NCBI GenBank assembly: GCA_030632865.1 | Contig: DAOVTY010000114.1 | Location: forward strand, 1-9,148 | From: Bacteroidota bacterium | GTDB lineage: Bacteria > Bacteroidota > Bacteroidia > Bacteroidales > Prolixibacteraceae | Length of the DNA: 9,148 bases | Direction: 5' to 3' | Shown here: positions 1 to 6,231 of the stretch, one piece after another | Position numbering within the stretch: the stretch's first letter is position 1 | How the letters are laid out: each line of letters begins with the position of its first letter | Position numbers and translations under genes: made by a program | The notes under the pieces: generated by a model | What the model was told of the DNA's origin: nothing | Seen by the model: only the letters and a program-made list of their open reading frames with translations | Database searches by the model: none

Positions 1-1100
1 AAAAATTGGCAATGGCAGGAGGTATCACCCTTGGACTGGGATATATCCTTGCCGGATTTTTAGGAAATAGTTTTGTTGCACAACTTATTTTCATTGGTGT
101 AATCGGTGGATCGGGTATTGGATTGGCTTATGTGGTTCCAATTGCAGTTGGTGTAAAATGGTTCCCTGATAAAAAAGGAATGCTAACAGGCCTGGCAGTT
201 GCCGGATTTGGGTTTGGTGCAACAATATGGGTAAAATGGGCTGGCTCGTGGGGCGGAGGCCTTTTAAATAACCTTGAATTATTTGGGTTAGACGGTATTA
301 GGAGCGTATTTGTATTATACGGGATTATTTTTGCTGCTATGGTACTTATTGGCAGTTTTGTTATGAAAGATCCTCCAAAAGGATGGCTGCCCAAAGGTTA
401 TACACCTCCGGAAGCCAATTCGGCACAAGCATCCGGACATATTAACTTTGAAACAAGCGAGATGTTGAAAACACCGCAATATTATATGTTATTTATAACT
501 TTTGTATTTTCTGCATTGGCAGGATTGATGGTGATTTATTGCATTAAACTTTTCGGTATCGATTCATTAACTTACTCTAAGTTAGGATCATTAAATCCAT
601 CGAACCCTGAGTTTAAAGAAACTGTAGCATGGGCAAGTTCCATTGCCGGTACAGCAATGGCTACATACGCTATTCTCAATGGATTAGGAAGAATAATCTG
701 GGGAATAGTTTCAGACAAAATCGGACGAAAGACATCCATTTTCCTGATGTGTTTATTGCAAGGGATAATAATGTTATTGTTGTACAAACTAGGTGGAACC
801 ACCATAACTTTTATCGTTGCCGCCGCAATAATTGGATTTAACTTTGGAGGTAATTTTGCTTTATTTCCCGCTGCTACAGCAGACTTTTTTGGAAATAAAA
901 CTGTAGGAAAAAACTACGGCTTTGTATTTTTTGCTTATGGAATTGCCGGAATTGCCGGCCCGCAAATTGCAGGTTTATTTAAAGATGCCGCGCAGGGGGC
1001 AGAAACACCATCTGCCTGGTTAACACCGTTTATAATTGCCGGTGTTGCCTGCATTCTTGGTGCAATTATCATTTTATTTATTAAATCACCAAAACAATAA
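1..1100 (+). CDS. OFA-family MFS transporter, 3' part (5' end outside window)
   Basis: This is an inner-membrane major facilitator of the oxalate/formate antiporter (OFA) type, which moves small carboxylates such as oxalate, formate, lactate or pyruvate. The reading frame is open to the left edge, so the TTG at 6 is not a real start; roughly the first 60-90 residues (about two membrane helices) are missing. Counting from that TTG, the OFA-like stretch WFPDKKGMLTGLAVAGFGFG lies at residues 52-71, a DPPKGW loop at 122-127, the central cytoplasmic loop follows, and the MFS loop GRIIWGIVSDKIGRK is at 228-242. The segment GGNFALFPAATADFFGNK at 281-298 with VGKNYG after it is typical of the family's C-terminal half. 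About ten hydrophobic helices are visible. Substrate cannot be read from sequence; proximity to an acyl-CoA synthetase makes a monocarboxylate plausible (inference). A strong terminator follows, so it is probably not co-transcribed with the next gene. Confidence 0.88.
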   Translation, partial: KLAMAGGITLGLGYILAGFLGNSFVAQLIFIGVIGGSGIGLAYVVPIAVGVKWFPDKKGMLTGLAVAGFGFGATIWVKWAGSWGGGLLNNLELFGLDGIRSVFVLYGIIFAAMVLIGSFVMKDPPKGWLPKGYTPPEANSAQASGHINFETSEMLKTPQYYMLFITFVFSALAGLMVIYCIKLFGIDSLTYSKLGSLNPSNPEFKETVAWASSIAGTAMATYAILNGLGRIIWGIVSDKIGRKTSIFLMCLLQGIIMLLLYKLGGTTITFIVAAAIIGFNFGGNFALFPAATADFFGNKTVGKNYGFVFFAYGIAGIAGPQIAGLFKDAAQGAETPSAWLTPFIIAGVACILGAIIILFIKSPKQ

Positions 1101-1121
1101 TTTTATTGAAAAATAATATTG

Positions 1122-1156
1122 GAAAAGCGTCTCATTCCGGGGCGCTTTTCTTTTTC
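1122..1156 (+). terminator. Rho-independent terminator after the MFS gene
   Basis: A GC-containing stem pairs GAAAAGCGTCTC (1122-1133) with GGGGCGCTTTTC (1139-1150), including two G-T wobbles, around the loop ATTCC. A run of Ts (1151-1155) follows directly. It lies 22 bases after the MFS stop codon and is oriented to end that transcript. Confidence 0.92.
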
Positions 1157-1184
1157 ATTCAAATTACATGTGCTTTAAAACAGG

Positions 1185-1216
1185 TTTGTACAGGATTGTT
1201 GTTCAACATATATTTG
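1185..1216 (+). promoter_or_regulatory. Bacteroidota-type promoter for the acyl-CoA synthetase gene
   Basis: TTTG at 1185-1188 and TATATTTG at 1209-1216 are separated by 20 bases, a full match to the Bacteroidota housekeeping promoter (-33 TTTG, -7 TAnnTTTG). The expected transcription start is around 1220-1225, giving an unusually long leader of roughly 190 nt before the ATG at 1412. Confidence 0.7.
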
Positions 1217-1234
1217 ACACTTTTACAACCAATC

Positions 1235-1256
1235 AAATCAGTTAATTAACTGATTT
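1235..1256. promoter_or_regulatory. Perfect 22-bp palindrome, candidate operator
   Basis: AAATCAGTTAA at 1235-1245 is followed without spacer by its exact reverse complement TTAACTGATTT at 1246-1256. It begins about 10-15 bases downstream of the predicted transcription start. This position suits a repressor operator or a leader hairpin (9-bp stem with an AATT loop). The sequence is perfectly symmetric over 22 bases and is not a simple AT run. No regulator gene is visible in the window. Confidence 0.5.
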
Positions 1257-1411
1257 AAAATAAACTTTAACCTTTCAATCAAAACTTAATACAAACGATT
1301 AAAAATTTTAAATCCTGACTTTTTTTCATGATTTTTATAAAAAAAATTAACCAACTTTGAGATCATTAAAAATAAAAATTTAAAAACAATAAAAACCAAA
1401 AATATTATTCC

Positions 1412-4102
1412 ATGGCCATCAAAAAATTAAACAGCATTTTCAAGCCAAAACGAATAGCGTTAATTGGCGTTTCAAATAATCCAGATAGTGTGGGAGGAAT
1501 TACCTTGCGAAATTTAGTAGGAGGCGGATTTAATGGTGTTGTTTATCCGGTAAATCCAAAACGCGAAGCTGTATTCGGAATACCATGTTATCCCGATGTA
1601 AAAAGCTTACCTAAAACTCCTGATTTAGCAGTAATTATGACAGCTGCAAAGTGGGTTCCACAACTCGTTAAAGAATGTGGTGAAGCTGGTATAAATGGAG
1701 TAATAATAATGTCAGCAGGTTTTAAGGAGGTGGGCGAAGAGGGTAAAGCTTTGGAGATGCAGGTTATGGCAGAAAAATCAAAGTTTCACGACATGCGTAT
1801 TATCGGACCAAACTGCTTGGGAATTCTAGTTCCGGGATTAAACATGAATGTGAGTTTTGCAGATGGAATGCCAAAAAAAGGTCATGTTGCATTTATTTCG
1901 CAATCGGGTGCACTTTGTACTTCTGTTCTCGACTGGGCAAATAATTCAAATGTTGGGTTCTCATATTTTGTTTCCATTGGTAATTCTATGGATGTAAATT
2001 TTGGCGATTTGATAGACTATTTTGGGCAAGACCCAAATACAAAATCAATTGTTTTGTATGTTGAATCGCTTGCAAATGCTCGCACATTTATGTCGGCAGC
2101 ACGTGCCTTCTCGCGCGAAAAACCGATTATTGTGTACAAGTCTGGTAGGTTCCCTGAATCAGCGGCAGCGGCAGCTTCGCACACCGGTGCAATGGCTTCC
2201 GAAGATTCAATATACGATGCTGTTTTCCGTAGAGCTGGTTTAGCACGTGTTTTCGACTTTGGGAATATTTTCGATTTTACAGACTTAGTTGGTCGCCGTA
2301 GAATACCGAAAGGAAACCGGCTGGCAATTGTTACAAATGCAGGTGGACCAGGAGTTATGGCAACCGATTCATTAATTTCGTTGGGAGGAAAACTTGTTAA
2401 ACTATCCGACGAAACAATGCAAGAATTAAACGATTATTTACCTCCATTTTGGTCGCACGGAAACCCAGTTGATATACTTGGAGATGCTACACCAGGGCGT
2501 TTTGCAAAAGCAACAAAAATTGTTTTAGAGGATAAAAATGTAGATGCTGTACTAGTTTTGCTTACACCACAGGCAATGACATCGCCAACAGAAACTGCCA
2601 AGGAAATTGTAAAACTTACAGCAAACACAACAAAATCTATAATAGCGGGCTGGCTTGGTGGAGCAAGTATGACTGAAGGAATGAAAATTTTCAGCCAAGC
2701 CGGAATTTCAAGTTTTACAGCTCCCGAGCAAGCAATTCGTGCATTTATGACACTCTCGAAATATGCACAAAATCAGCAAGTTTTGTATGAAACACCAAAA
2801 GAAGTGCCTGTTTCATTTCAGTACGATCGTCATGATTTACGCGAAAAATATTTGAAAGAAGTTTTCCCAAAAGGAAAAATTTTGAGTGAAGACGATTCGA
2901 AAATGCTGGTAAACGATTATGGAATAGACACAACGCACCCATTTCCAGCAGCAACAGAAGACGAGGCCGTTGCAATAGCAGAAGATAAAGGATATCCGGT
3001 TGTACTTAAAATTTACTCGCCCGATATTACACATAAATCAGATGTTGGCGGGGTTGCTCTTAATATAAGAAACGAGGAGATGGTTCGCGCCACTTTCAGA
3101 AATATGATAAAAACTGCATCTGAAAAAATGCCCGATGCACGTATCGATGGAGTTACTATCCAGAAAATGGTTAACACAGATAACGGCATTGAATTAATTG
3201 TGGGAGCAAAAAAAGACCCAATTTTCGGAACGGTAATGTTGGTTGGCATGGGAGGAACTACTGCCGAATTGTTTAATGATAAACGATTGGAGTTTCCTCC
3301 ACTAAACGAAAATTTGGCTCACGAAATGTTAAAGTCGCTGCAAATTTATCCACTGCTAAAAGGGTGGCGTGGCGATTCTGCTAAAAATATAGATAAACTA
3401 ATTGAAGTTTTAATTAGAATGTCATATCTCGCAGCAGATTATCCCGAAATTGAAGAGCTAGATATCAACCCGTTGATTGTAACTCCCGACGATGTAATTG
3501 CATTAGATGCCCGAATTGTGATTGACGAAAAATTACTTGACACTCCGGTAAAAGAATACTCGCACCTTATTCTACGTCCTTACCCTGAGAGTTTAATTAA
3601 AAAAGCAACATTAAAAGATGGGACAGAAATTGTACTTCGTCCAATAAAACCGGAGGATGAACCATTATGGTTAGAACTGTTGGGAAGTTGTTCGAAAGAG
3701 TCAATTTATCATCGTTTCCGTTACGACTTTTATTTCGATTCGCACGAAATTGCCTCGCAATTCTGTTTTATAGATTACGACCGTGAGATTGCAATTGTTG
3801 CCGAAGTTGAAATTAAAGGAGTGAAAAAACTTATTGGAGTTGGACGTTTAATTGCCGACCCCGATGTGGAGATTATGGAATATGCAATTTTAATTACCGA
3901 TGCATGGCAGAAAAAAGAACTTGGTTTTACTTTAACGAAGTATTGTGTTGAAATTGCGCAAATAAGAGGAATTAAAAAACTGGCTGCAGAAACTACAAAA
4001 GATAATAAACCAATGATTTCCGTTTTCCGTAAGTTAAATTTCAAAATCAGATTTAACGAGGATTCAACAGTCTCGGTTGTAAAAGATATTTCAGAAGAAT
4101 AA
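1412..4102 (+). CDS. NDP-forming acyl-CoA synthetase with C-terminal GNAT domain (Pat/PatZ architecture)
   Basis: An 896-residue cytoplasmic protein. Domains in order: CoA-binding Rossmann domain (about 5-135; IALIGVSNNPDSVGG at 15-29), two succinyl-CoA-ligase-like domains (about 150-460), ATP-grasp domain (about 490-715), GNAT domain (about 720-890). Family members make acyl-CoA from acid, CoA and ATP (giving ADP), passing phosphate between two histidines. Both are present: His257 in SHTGAM and His541 in HKSDVGGV. In E. coli PatZ, as I recall it, the first is replaced, leaving a protein lysine acetyltransferase. The GNAT acetyl-CoA loop reads WQKKELG (832-838) instead of the usual QGxGLG form, so acetyltransferase activity is uncertain. 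The sequence around LRPYP (721-725), PEDEP (747-751) and IDYDRE (787-792) closely follows the PatZ C-terminus. The ATG at 1412 fits the conserved N-terminus; there is no Shine-Dalgarno, as usual in this phylum. Acetate or another short acid is the likely substrate (inference). Confidence 0.9.
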   Translation: MAIKKLNSIFKPKRIALIGVSNNPDSVGGITLRNLVGGGFNGVVYPVNPKREAVFGIPCYPDVKSLPKTPDLAVIMTAAKWVPQLVKECGEAGINGVIIMSAGFKEVGEEGKALEMQVMAEKSKFHDMRIIGPNCLGILVPGLNMNVSFADGMPKKGHVAFISQSGALCTSVLDWANNSNVGFSYFVSIGNSMDVNFGDLIDYFGQDPNTKSIVLYVESLANARTFMSAARAFSREKPIIVYKSGRFPESAAAAASHTGAMASEDSIYDAVFRRAGLARVFDFGNIFDFTDLVGRRRIPKGNRLAIVTNAGGPGVMATDSLISLGGKLVKLSDETMQELNDYLPPFWSHGNPVDILGDATPGRFAKATKIVLEDKNVDAVLVLLTPQAMTSPTETAKEIVKLTANTTKSIIAGWLGGASMTEGMKIFSQAGISSFTAPEQAIRAFMTLSKYAQNQQVLYETPKEVPVSFQYDRHDLREKYLKEVFPKGKILSEDDSKMLVNDYGIDTTHPFPAATEDEAVAIAEDKGYPVVLKIYSPDITHKSDVGGVALNIRNEEMVRATFRNMIKTASEKMPDARIDGVTIQKMVNTDNGIELIVGAKKDPIFGTVMLVGMGGTTAELFNDKRLEFPPLNENLAHEMLKSLQIYPLLKGWRGDSAKNIDKLIEVLIRMSYLAADYPEIEELDINPLIVTPDDVIALDARIVIDEKLLDTPVKEYSHLILRPYPESLIKKATLKDGTEIVLRPIKPEDEPLWLELLGSCSKESIYHRFRYDFYFDSHEIASQFCFIDYDREIAIVAEVEIKGVKKLIGVGRLIADPDVEIMEYAILITDAWQKKELGFTLTKYCVEIAQIRGIKKLAAETTKDNKPMISVFRKLNFKIRFNEDSTVSVVKDISEE

Positions 4103-4123
4103 TATATCTTAGCCTCCTGTAGC

Positions 4124-4163
4124 AATATTTAGCGGGTAATTTTAAATTACCCGCTAAATGTTT
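4124..4163 (+). terminator. Perfect hairpin between synthetase and sirtuin genes
   Basis: ATTTAGCGGGTAAT (4127-4140) pairs perfectly with ATTACCCGCTAAAT (4146-4159) around the loop TTTAA. The stem can be lengthened outward by a U-G pair and two A-U pairs. Only a short T-run (4161-4163) follows, so it may end transcription partially or act as a processing or stability hairpin. It begins 21 bases after the synthetase stop and ends just before the next gene. Confidence 0.65.
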
Positions 4164-4177
4164 AAGAATAAGAAATA

Positions 4178-4921
4178 ATGAATTCCACAAAAATAAAAGA
4201 AGCTGCCCAACTCATTAGAAAAGCAAAATATGCCGTTGCTTTTACTGGTGCAGGTATTTCTGTTGAAAGTGGAATTCCCCCTTTTAGAGGCGAAAATGGG
4301 CTATGGAATGTCACCGATCCAATATTTCTTGAGATTGAGTTTTTCAATAAAAAGCCCTTTCAATCGTGGCAAAAAATAAAAGAGATATTCTACGATAAAT
4401 TGGGCGATGCCAAACCAAATATTGCACATGAAACTCTGGCAAAAATGGAGAAACGCAGTTTTTTGGAGACTGTAATTACACAAAACATAGACCATTTACA
4501 CCAATTAGCTGGAAGCAAATATGTTTACGAACTGCATGGAACATACAAAAATATGGTTTGCACCGAATGCCAGTCAGAGTACGATTTAAGTTTTGCTAAC
4601 CTCGATTATTTGCCACCCACTTGTTTTGTGTGCAAAGGAATATTAAAACCCGACATTGTTTTTTTTAACGAACCAATTCCGCATTTTGCAAAAAAACGTT
4701 CATTCAAAGAAGCCGAAAAAGCCGATGTTTTTATAATAATAGGAACAAATGCCGAAGTTTTACCGGCGGCAAGAATACCCGAAGTTGCAAAAGAAAACGG
4801 TGCAAAAATCATCGAAATAAATATTCAACCCTCTCATTATACAAATACTATTACCGATATTTTTCTTGAAATGAAAGCAACCGAAGCGATGAGAGAAATT
4901 GGGAAACTTTTGTATTTGTGA
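4178..4921 (+). CDS. SIR2-family NAD-dependent protein deacylase (sirtuin)
   Basis: A 247-residue cytoplasmic sirtuin, full length for bacterial CobB-type enzymes. It removes acetyl groups from lysines using NAD, giving nicotinamide and O-acetyl-ADP-ribose. Visible motifs: NAD-binding GAGIS at 24-28, GIPPFR at 32-37, TQNIDHLHQLAG at 101-112, catalytic His120 in ELHGT, and a zinc site of Cys128, Cys131, Cys149 and Cys152. The late NAD motif reads GTNAEV (189-194), with Asn191 where Ser is usual. The Tyr-x-x-Arg pair that marks desuccinylases such as CobB and SIRT5 is not evident before PNIAH (80-84), so plain deacetylase activity is favoured (inference). It starts 75 bases after the synthetase gene with a hairpin between them and no consensus promoter in the gap, suggesting read-through expression. 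Its neighbour's Pat-like architecture makes a writer-eraser pair plausible. Confidence 0.92.
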   Translation: MNSTKIKEAAQLIRKAKYAVAFTGAGISVESGIPPFRGENGLWNVTDPIFLEIEFFNKKPFQSWQKIKEIFYDKLGDAKPNIAHETLAKMEKRSFLETVITQNIDHLHQLAGSKYVYELHGTYKNMVCTECQSEYDLSFANLDYLPPTCFVCKGILKPDIVFFNEPIPHFAKKRSFKEAEKADVFIIIGTNAEVLPAARIPEVAKENGAKIIEINIQPSHYTNTITDIFLEMKATEAMREIGKLLYL

Positions 4922-5090
4922 TTTAAGTTTCCGTAAAGAAAATTTACAGAGTATTGAAATTTATTAGTTGAATTAAACTACACATACATTCCATTTTAGG
5001 ATATGTACATGTAACTTTAGGCTTTTGATATGAGAGAAATAAACGTACCTGTACACACACGTAACCATTCAAAACCAAAATAAGAATATC

Positions 5091-5501
5091 ATGAAAAATC
5101 CATTACCTGAAAATGAATACACAAAGAGAGTTATAGAAAAAAATCCTATTAGAGGAGATTTTTTTAGAGATCAGACTGCAATAATACATTCAATGCCATT
5201 TCGTAGACTTAAGCATAAAACACAAGTCTTTTTTTCACCAGAAAATGATTATGTATGCACCAGAATTGAACATGTAATGCATGTGGCAACAATCGGAGCA
5301 ACAATTTGTAAAGGATTAAATAAATACGATTGGGATTTAAATATTGAAATGGCCTTTGCAATGGGGCTTGGACATGATATTGGACATGCACCTTTTGGAC
5401 ATGCTGGAGAAACAGCCTTGAACAGGAAATTAAAAGGTGATTTTAAATTTATACATGAAGTAAACAGTTATCGAGTTGTACAATATTTAGGGTACTCCTA
5501 A
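5091..5501 (+). pseudogene. dGTPase-like HD phosphohydrolase, 5' fragment
   Basis: This encodes only the first 136 residues of a protein resembling deoxyguanosine triphosphate triphosphohydrolases (dGTP to deoxyguanosine plus triphosphate), usually about three times longer. RDQTAIIHSMPFRRLKHKTQ at 26-45 matches the conserved N-terminal arginine-rich stretch. RIEH (58-61) supplies the first metal-binding His. GLGHDIGHAPFGHAGE (92-107) is the HD signature, and IHEVNSYRVV (121-130) follows as in the family. Similarity stops at a stop codon just after YLG. The final metal-binding Asp and the rest of the helical domain are absent, and I could not find them in another frame downstream. It should therefore be inactive. 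The ATG start agrees with the family N-terminus. It uses AGA for most of its arginines. It is a remnant of a once intact gene; the join to unrelated sequence lies near 5490-5505. Confidence 0.75.
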
Positions 5502-5503
5502 AC

Positions 5504-5731
5504 ATCAAAAAGATTGGGAATAAAAAAATCATATTAACAGAATTAAGAGAATATTTTCATCCATGTGAAGGACAACCTAAGACTAAAACTAAAACGCTTT
5601 TCTTTCATTCTTTTTATACGGCTGAAAAGATCGATAGTATAGAAACTTACTATTATTTTTCTGACTATAATACTAAATTACTTGAAAGAAATTCGTTAGT
5701 AACTTTTAGTGATGATAGAATTTCAGTTTAA
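5504..5731 (+). pseudogene. 3' remnant of an unrecognised gene
   Basis: This frame is open from 5459 to the stop at 5729-5731 and contains no ATG, so it has no normal start. The stretch ILTELREYFHPCEG and the later TLFFHSFYTAEKIDSIETYY look like genuine protein sequence (about 65-75 residues, charged and aromatic). It is not dGTPase sequence. I do not recognise the family. Being open for about 90 codons in such AT-rich DNA is unlikely by chance, and the lack of a start right after a broken gene suggests the 3' end of a gene whose front was deleted. The left boundary given is approximate. Confidence 0.45.
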
Positions 5732-5844
5732 AAGACGGTAATGAAAAAAAATCAGAAGATTAGTAAAGAAAACATAGTGTTTAAATTGGAAAATAATAAA
5801 CTATTGAGAAAATAAAACAGGCTACAAATGTGTAAATTTATTAG
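5732..5844. other. Non-coding stretch inside the gene graveyard
   Basis: Very AT-rich sequence between two gene remnants. It holds only a 24-codon lysine-rich reading frame (5741-5815), which is too short and too low in complexity to call. No terminal inverted repeats, target-site duplications or transposase remains were seen here. Confidence 0.4.
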
Positions 5845-6102
5845 CGGGTTCGGTGGTGTGCCAACAGCAGATTCACACGCAAATTTATTCCTTGCAAAGA
5901 GCCAGAATATTCAAAACGTTTTGAGAATATAGACAAAGCCCAACAGTTTCGAATTAATTATGGAGCTAAAATTTACTTCTTAAAACATTTCGCTGCAAAT
6001 TATTACAGGCATTTAAGTCGTCAGTACAAAAATATGGATACAACTTCTATGTTTTACGAACCCGGACGGAATTTCAAGTTATTTTTAAATTATAGGTTTT
6101 AA
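5845..6102 (+). pseudogene. TonB-dependent receptor, 3' remnant
   Basis: The frame is open from 5845 after a TAG at 5842-5844 and ends at TAA 6100-6102. Its last residues, FYEPGRNFKLFLNYRF, carry the hallmark of Bacteroidota TonB-dependent receptors: an EPGRNF segment leading into the last beta-strand, with alternating hydrophobics and a C-terminal Phe used for outer-membrane insertion. Upstream, RINYGAKIYFLKHFAANYYR looks like preceding barrel strands. Intact receptors have several hundred to a thousand residues, so only about the last 60-85 remain. There is no start, plug domain or signal peptide. No SusD partner is nearby, so the original substrate is unknown. Confidence 0.65.
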
Positions 6103-6175
6103 TTTAAAAATGTATTGAAAAGTCGCAGAGTTGCAAAAGGTGAAATACAACTCAATAAATCCATTTCGAACATAC
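6103..6175. other. Spacer between the receptor remnant and the promoter
   Basis: No coding frame. A weak inverted repeat, GAGTTG (6128-6133) and CAACTC (6148-6153) with a 14-base loop, is present. It has no T-run and is not called as a terminator. Confidence 0.35.
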
Positions 6176-6206
6176 TTTGATTATTTTAAATGAGATATTA
6201 CATTTG
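6176..6206 (+). promoter_or_regulatory. Bacteroidota-type promoter for the kinase-lyase gene
   Basis: TTTG at 6176-6179 and TACATTTG at 6199-6206 are 19 bases apart, an exact match to the Bacteroidota consensus. The transcription start is expected near 6210-6214. This lies downstream of the in-frame ATG at 6190 and about 20 bases before the ATG at 6232, so it decides the start codon of the following gene. Confidence 0.75.
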
Positions 6207-6223
6207 TTGTAATACAATTACAA
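6197..6223. promoter_or_regulatory. Three alternating ATTACA half-sites, candidate operator
   Basis: ATTACA at 6197-6202, its complement TGTAAT at 6208-6213 and ATTACA again at 6217-6222 make two overlapping dyads. The right dyad extends to TTGTAAT-ACA-ATTACAA (6207-6223), 7 bp per arm. The two direct copies are 20 bases apart, about two helical turns. The set covers the -7 element and predicted transcription start, where a repressor would block the promoter. No cognate regulator is in the window. Confidence 0.45.
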
Positions 6224-6231
6224 TAAATTCA

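Larger units (their letters stand above)
1157..1411. other. AT-rich intergenic region before the acyl-CoA synthetase gene
   Basis: Between the MFS terminator and the ATG at 1412 there is no credible coding frame. The region holds a consensus promoter (1185-1216) and a perfect palindrome (1235-1256). About 155 bases of very AT-rich leader then lead to the start codon. The leader includes a simple TTTTTATAAAAA palindrome at 1332-1343 and a weak second -7-like element, CAACTTTG at 1352-1359, that lacks a matching -33 TTTG. I see no riboswitch-like conserved structure. Confidence 0.7.

Noticed and set aside
6..8. TTG as the start of the MFS gene
   Set aside because: The frame remains open to the window edge and the first helices of the fold are missing, so the gene clearly starts before the window.
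3775..4125. A 116-codon antisense frame over the end of the synthetase gene
   Set aside because: It mirrors the GNAT coding frame, has no family resemblance, and lies opposite strongly conserved protein sequence.
5012..5019. TAACTTTA as the -7 element of a promoter for the dGTPase fragment
   Set aside because: It lacks the final G, and no TTTG lies 19-21 bases upstream.
5000..5065. Clustered GTAC/ACGT-type short palindromes upstream of the dGTPase fragment
   Set aside because: They are 6-8 bases long with no regular spacing, so I could not separate them from chance.
5741..5815. Small ATG-initiated frame of 24 lysine- and asparagine-rich codons
   Set aside because: Too short and of low complexity in AT-rich DNA, with no promoter or ribosome-binding context. 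Likely a chance frame.
4129..5849. The 9-mer TTAGCGGGT occurring both in the hairpin at 4129 and at 5841 in the graveyard
   Set aside because: The match does not extend beyond nine bases and there is no matching second arm at 5841, so it is probably coincidence and not a mobile repeat.
5828..5932. A 34-codon ATG frame (beginning MCKFISGFGGVPTADSHANL) overlapping the receptor remnant
   Set aside because: The composition looks protein-like and might be a frameshifted part of a decayed gene, but it is short, overlaps a better-supported frame, and has no family I recognise.
6190..6231. In-frame upstream ATG that would extend the kinase-lyase by 14 residues
   Set aside because: The consensus -7 element lies within it, so the predicted transcript starts downstream. 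The extension does not resemble the family's N-terminus.
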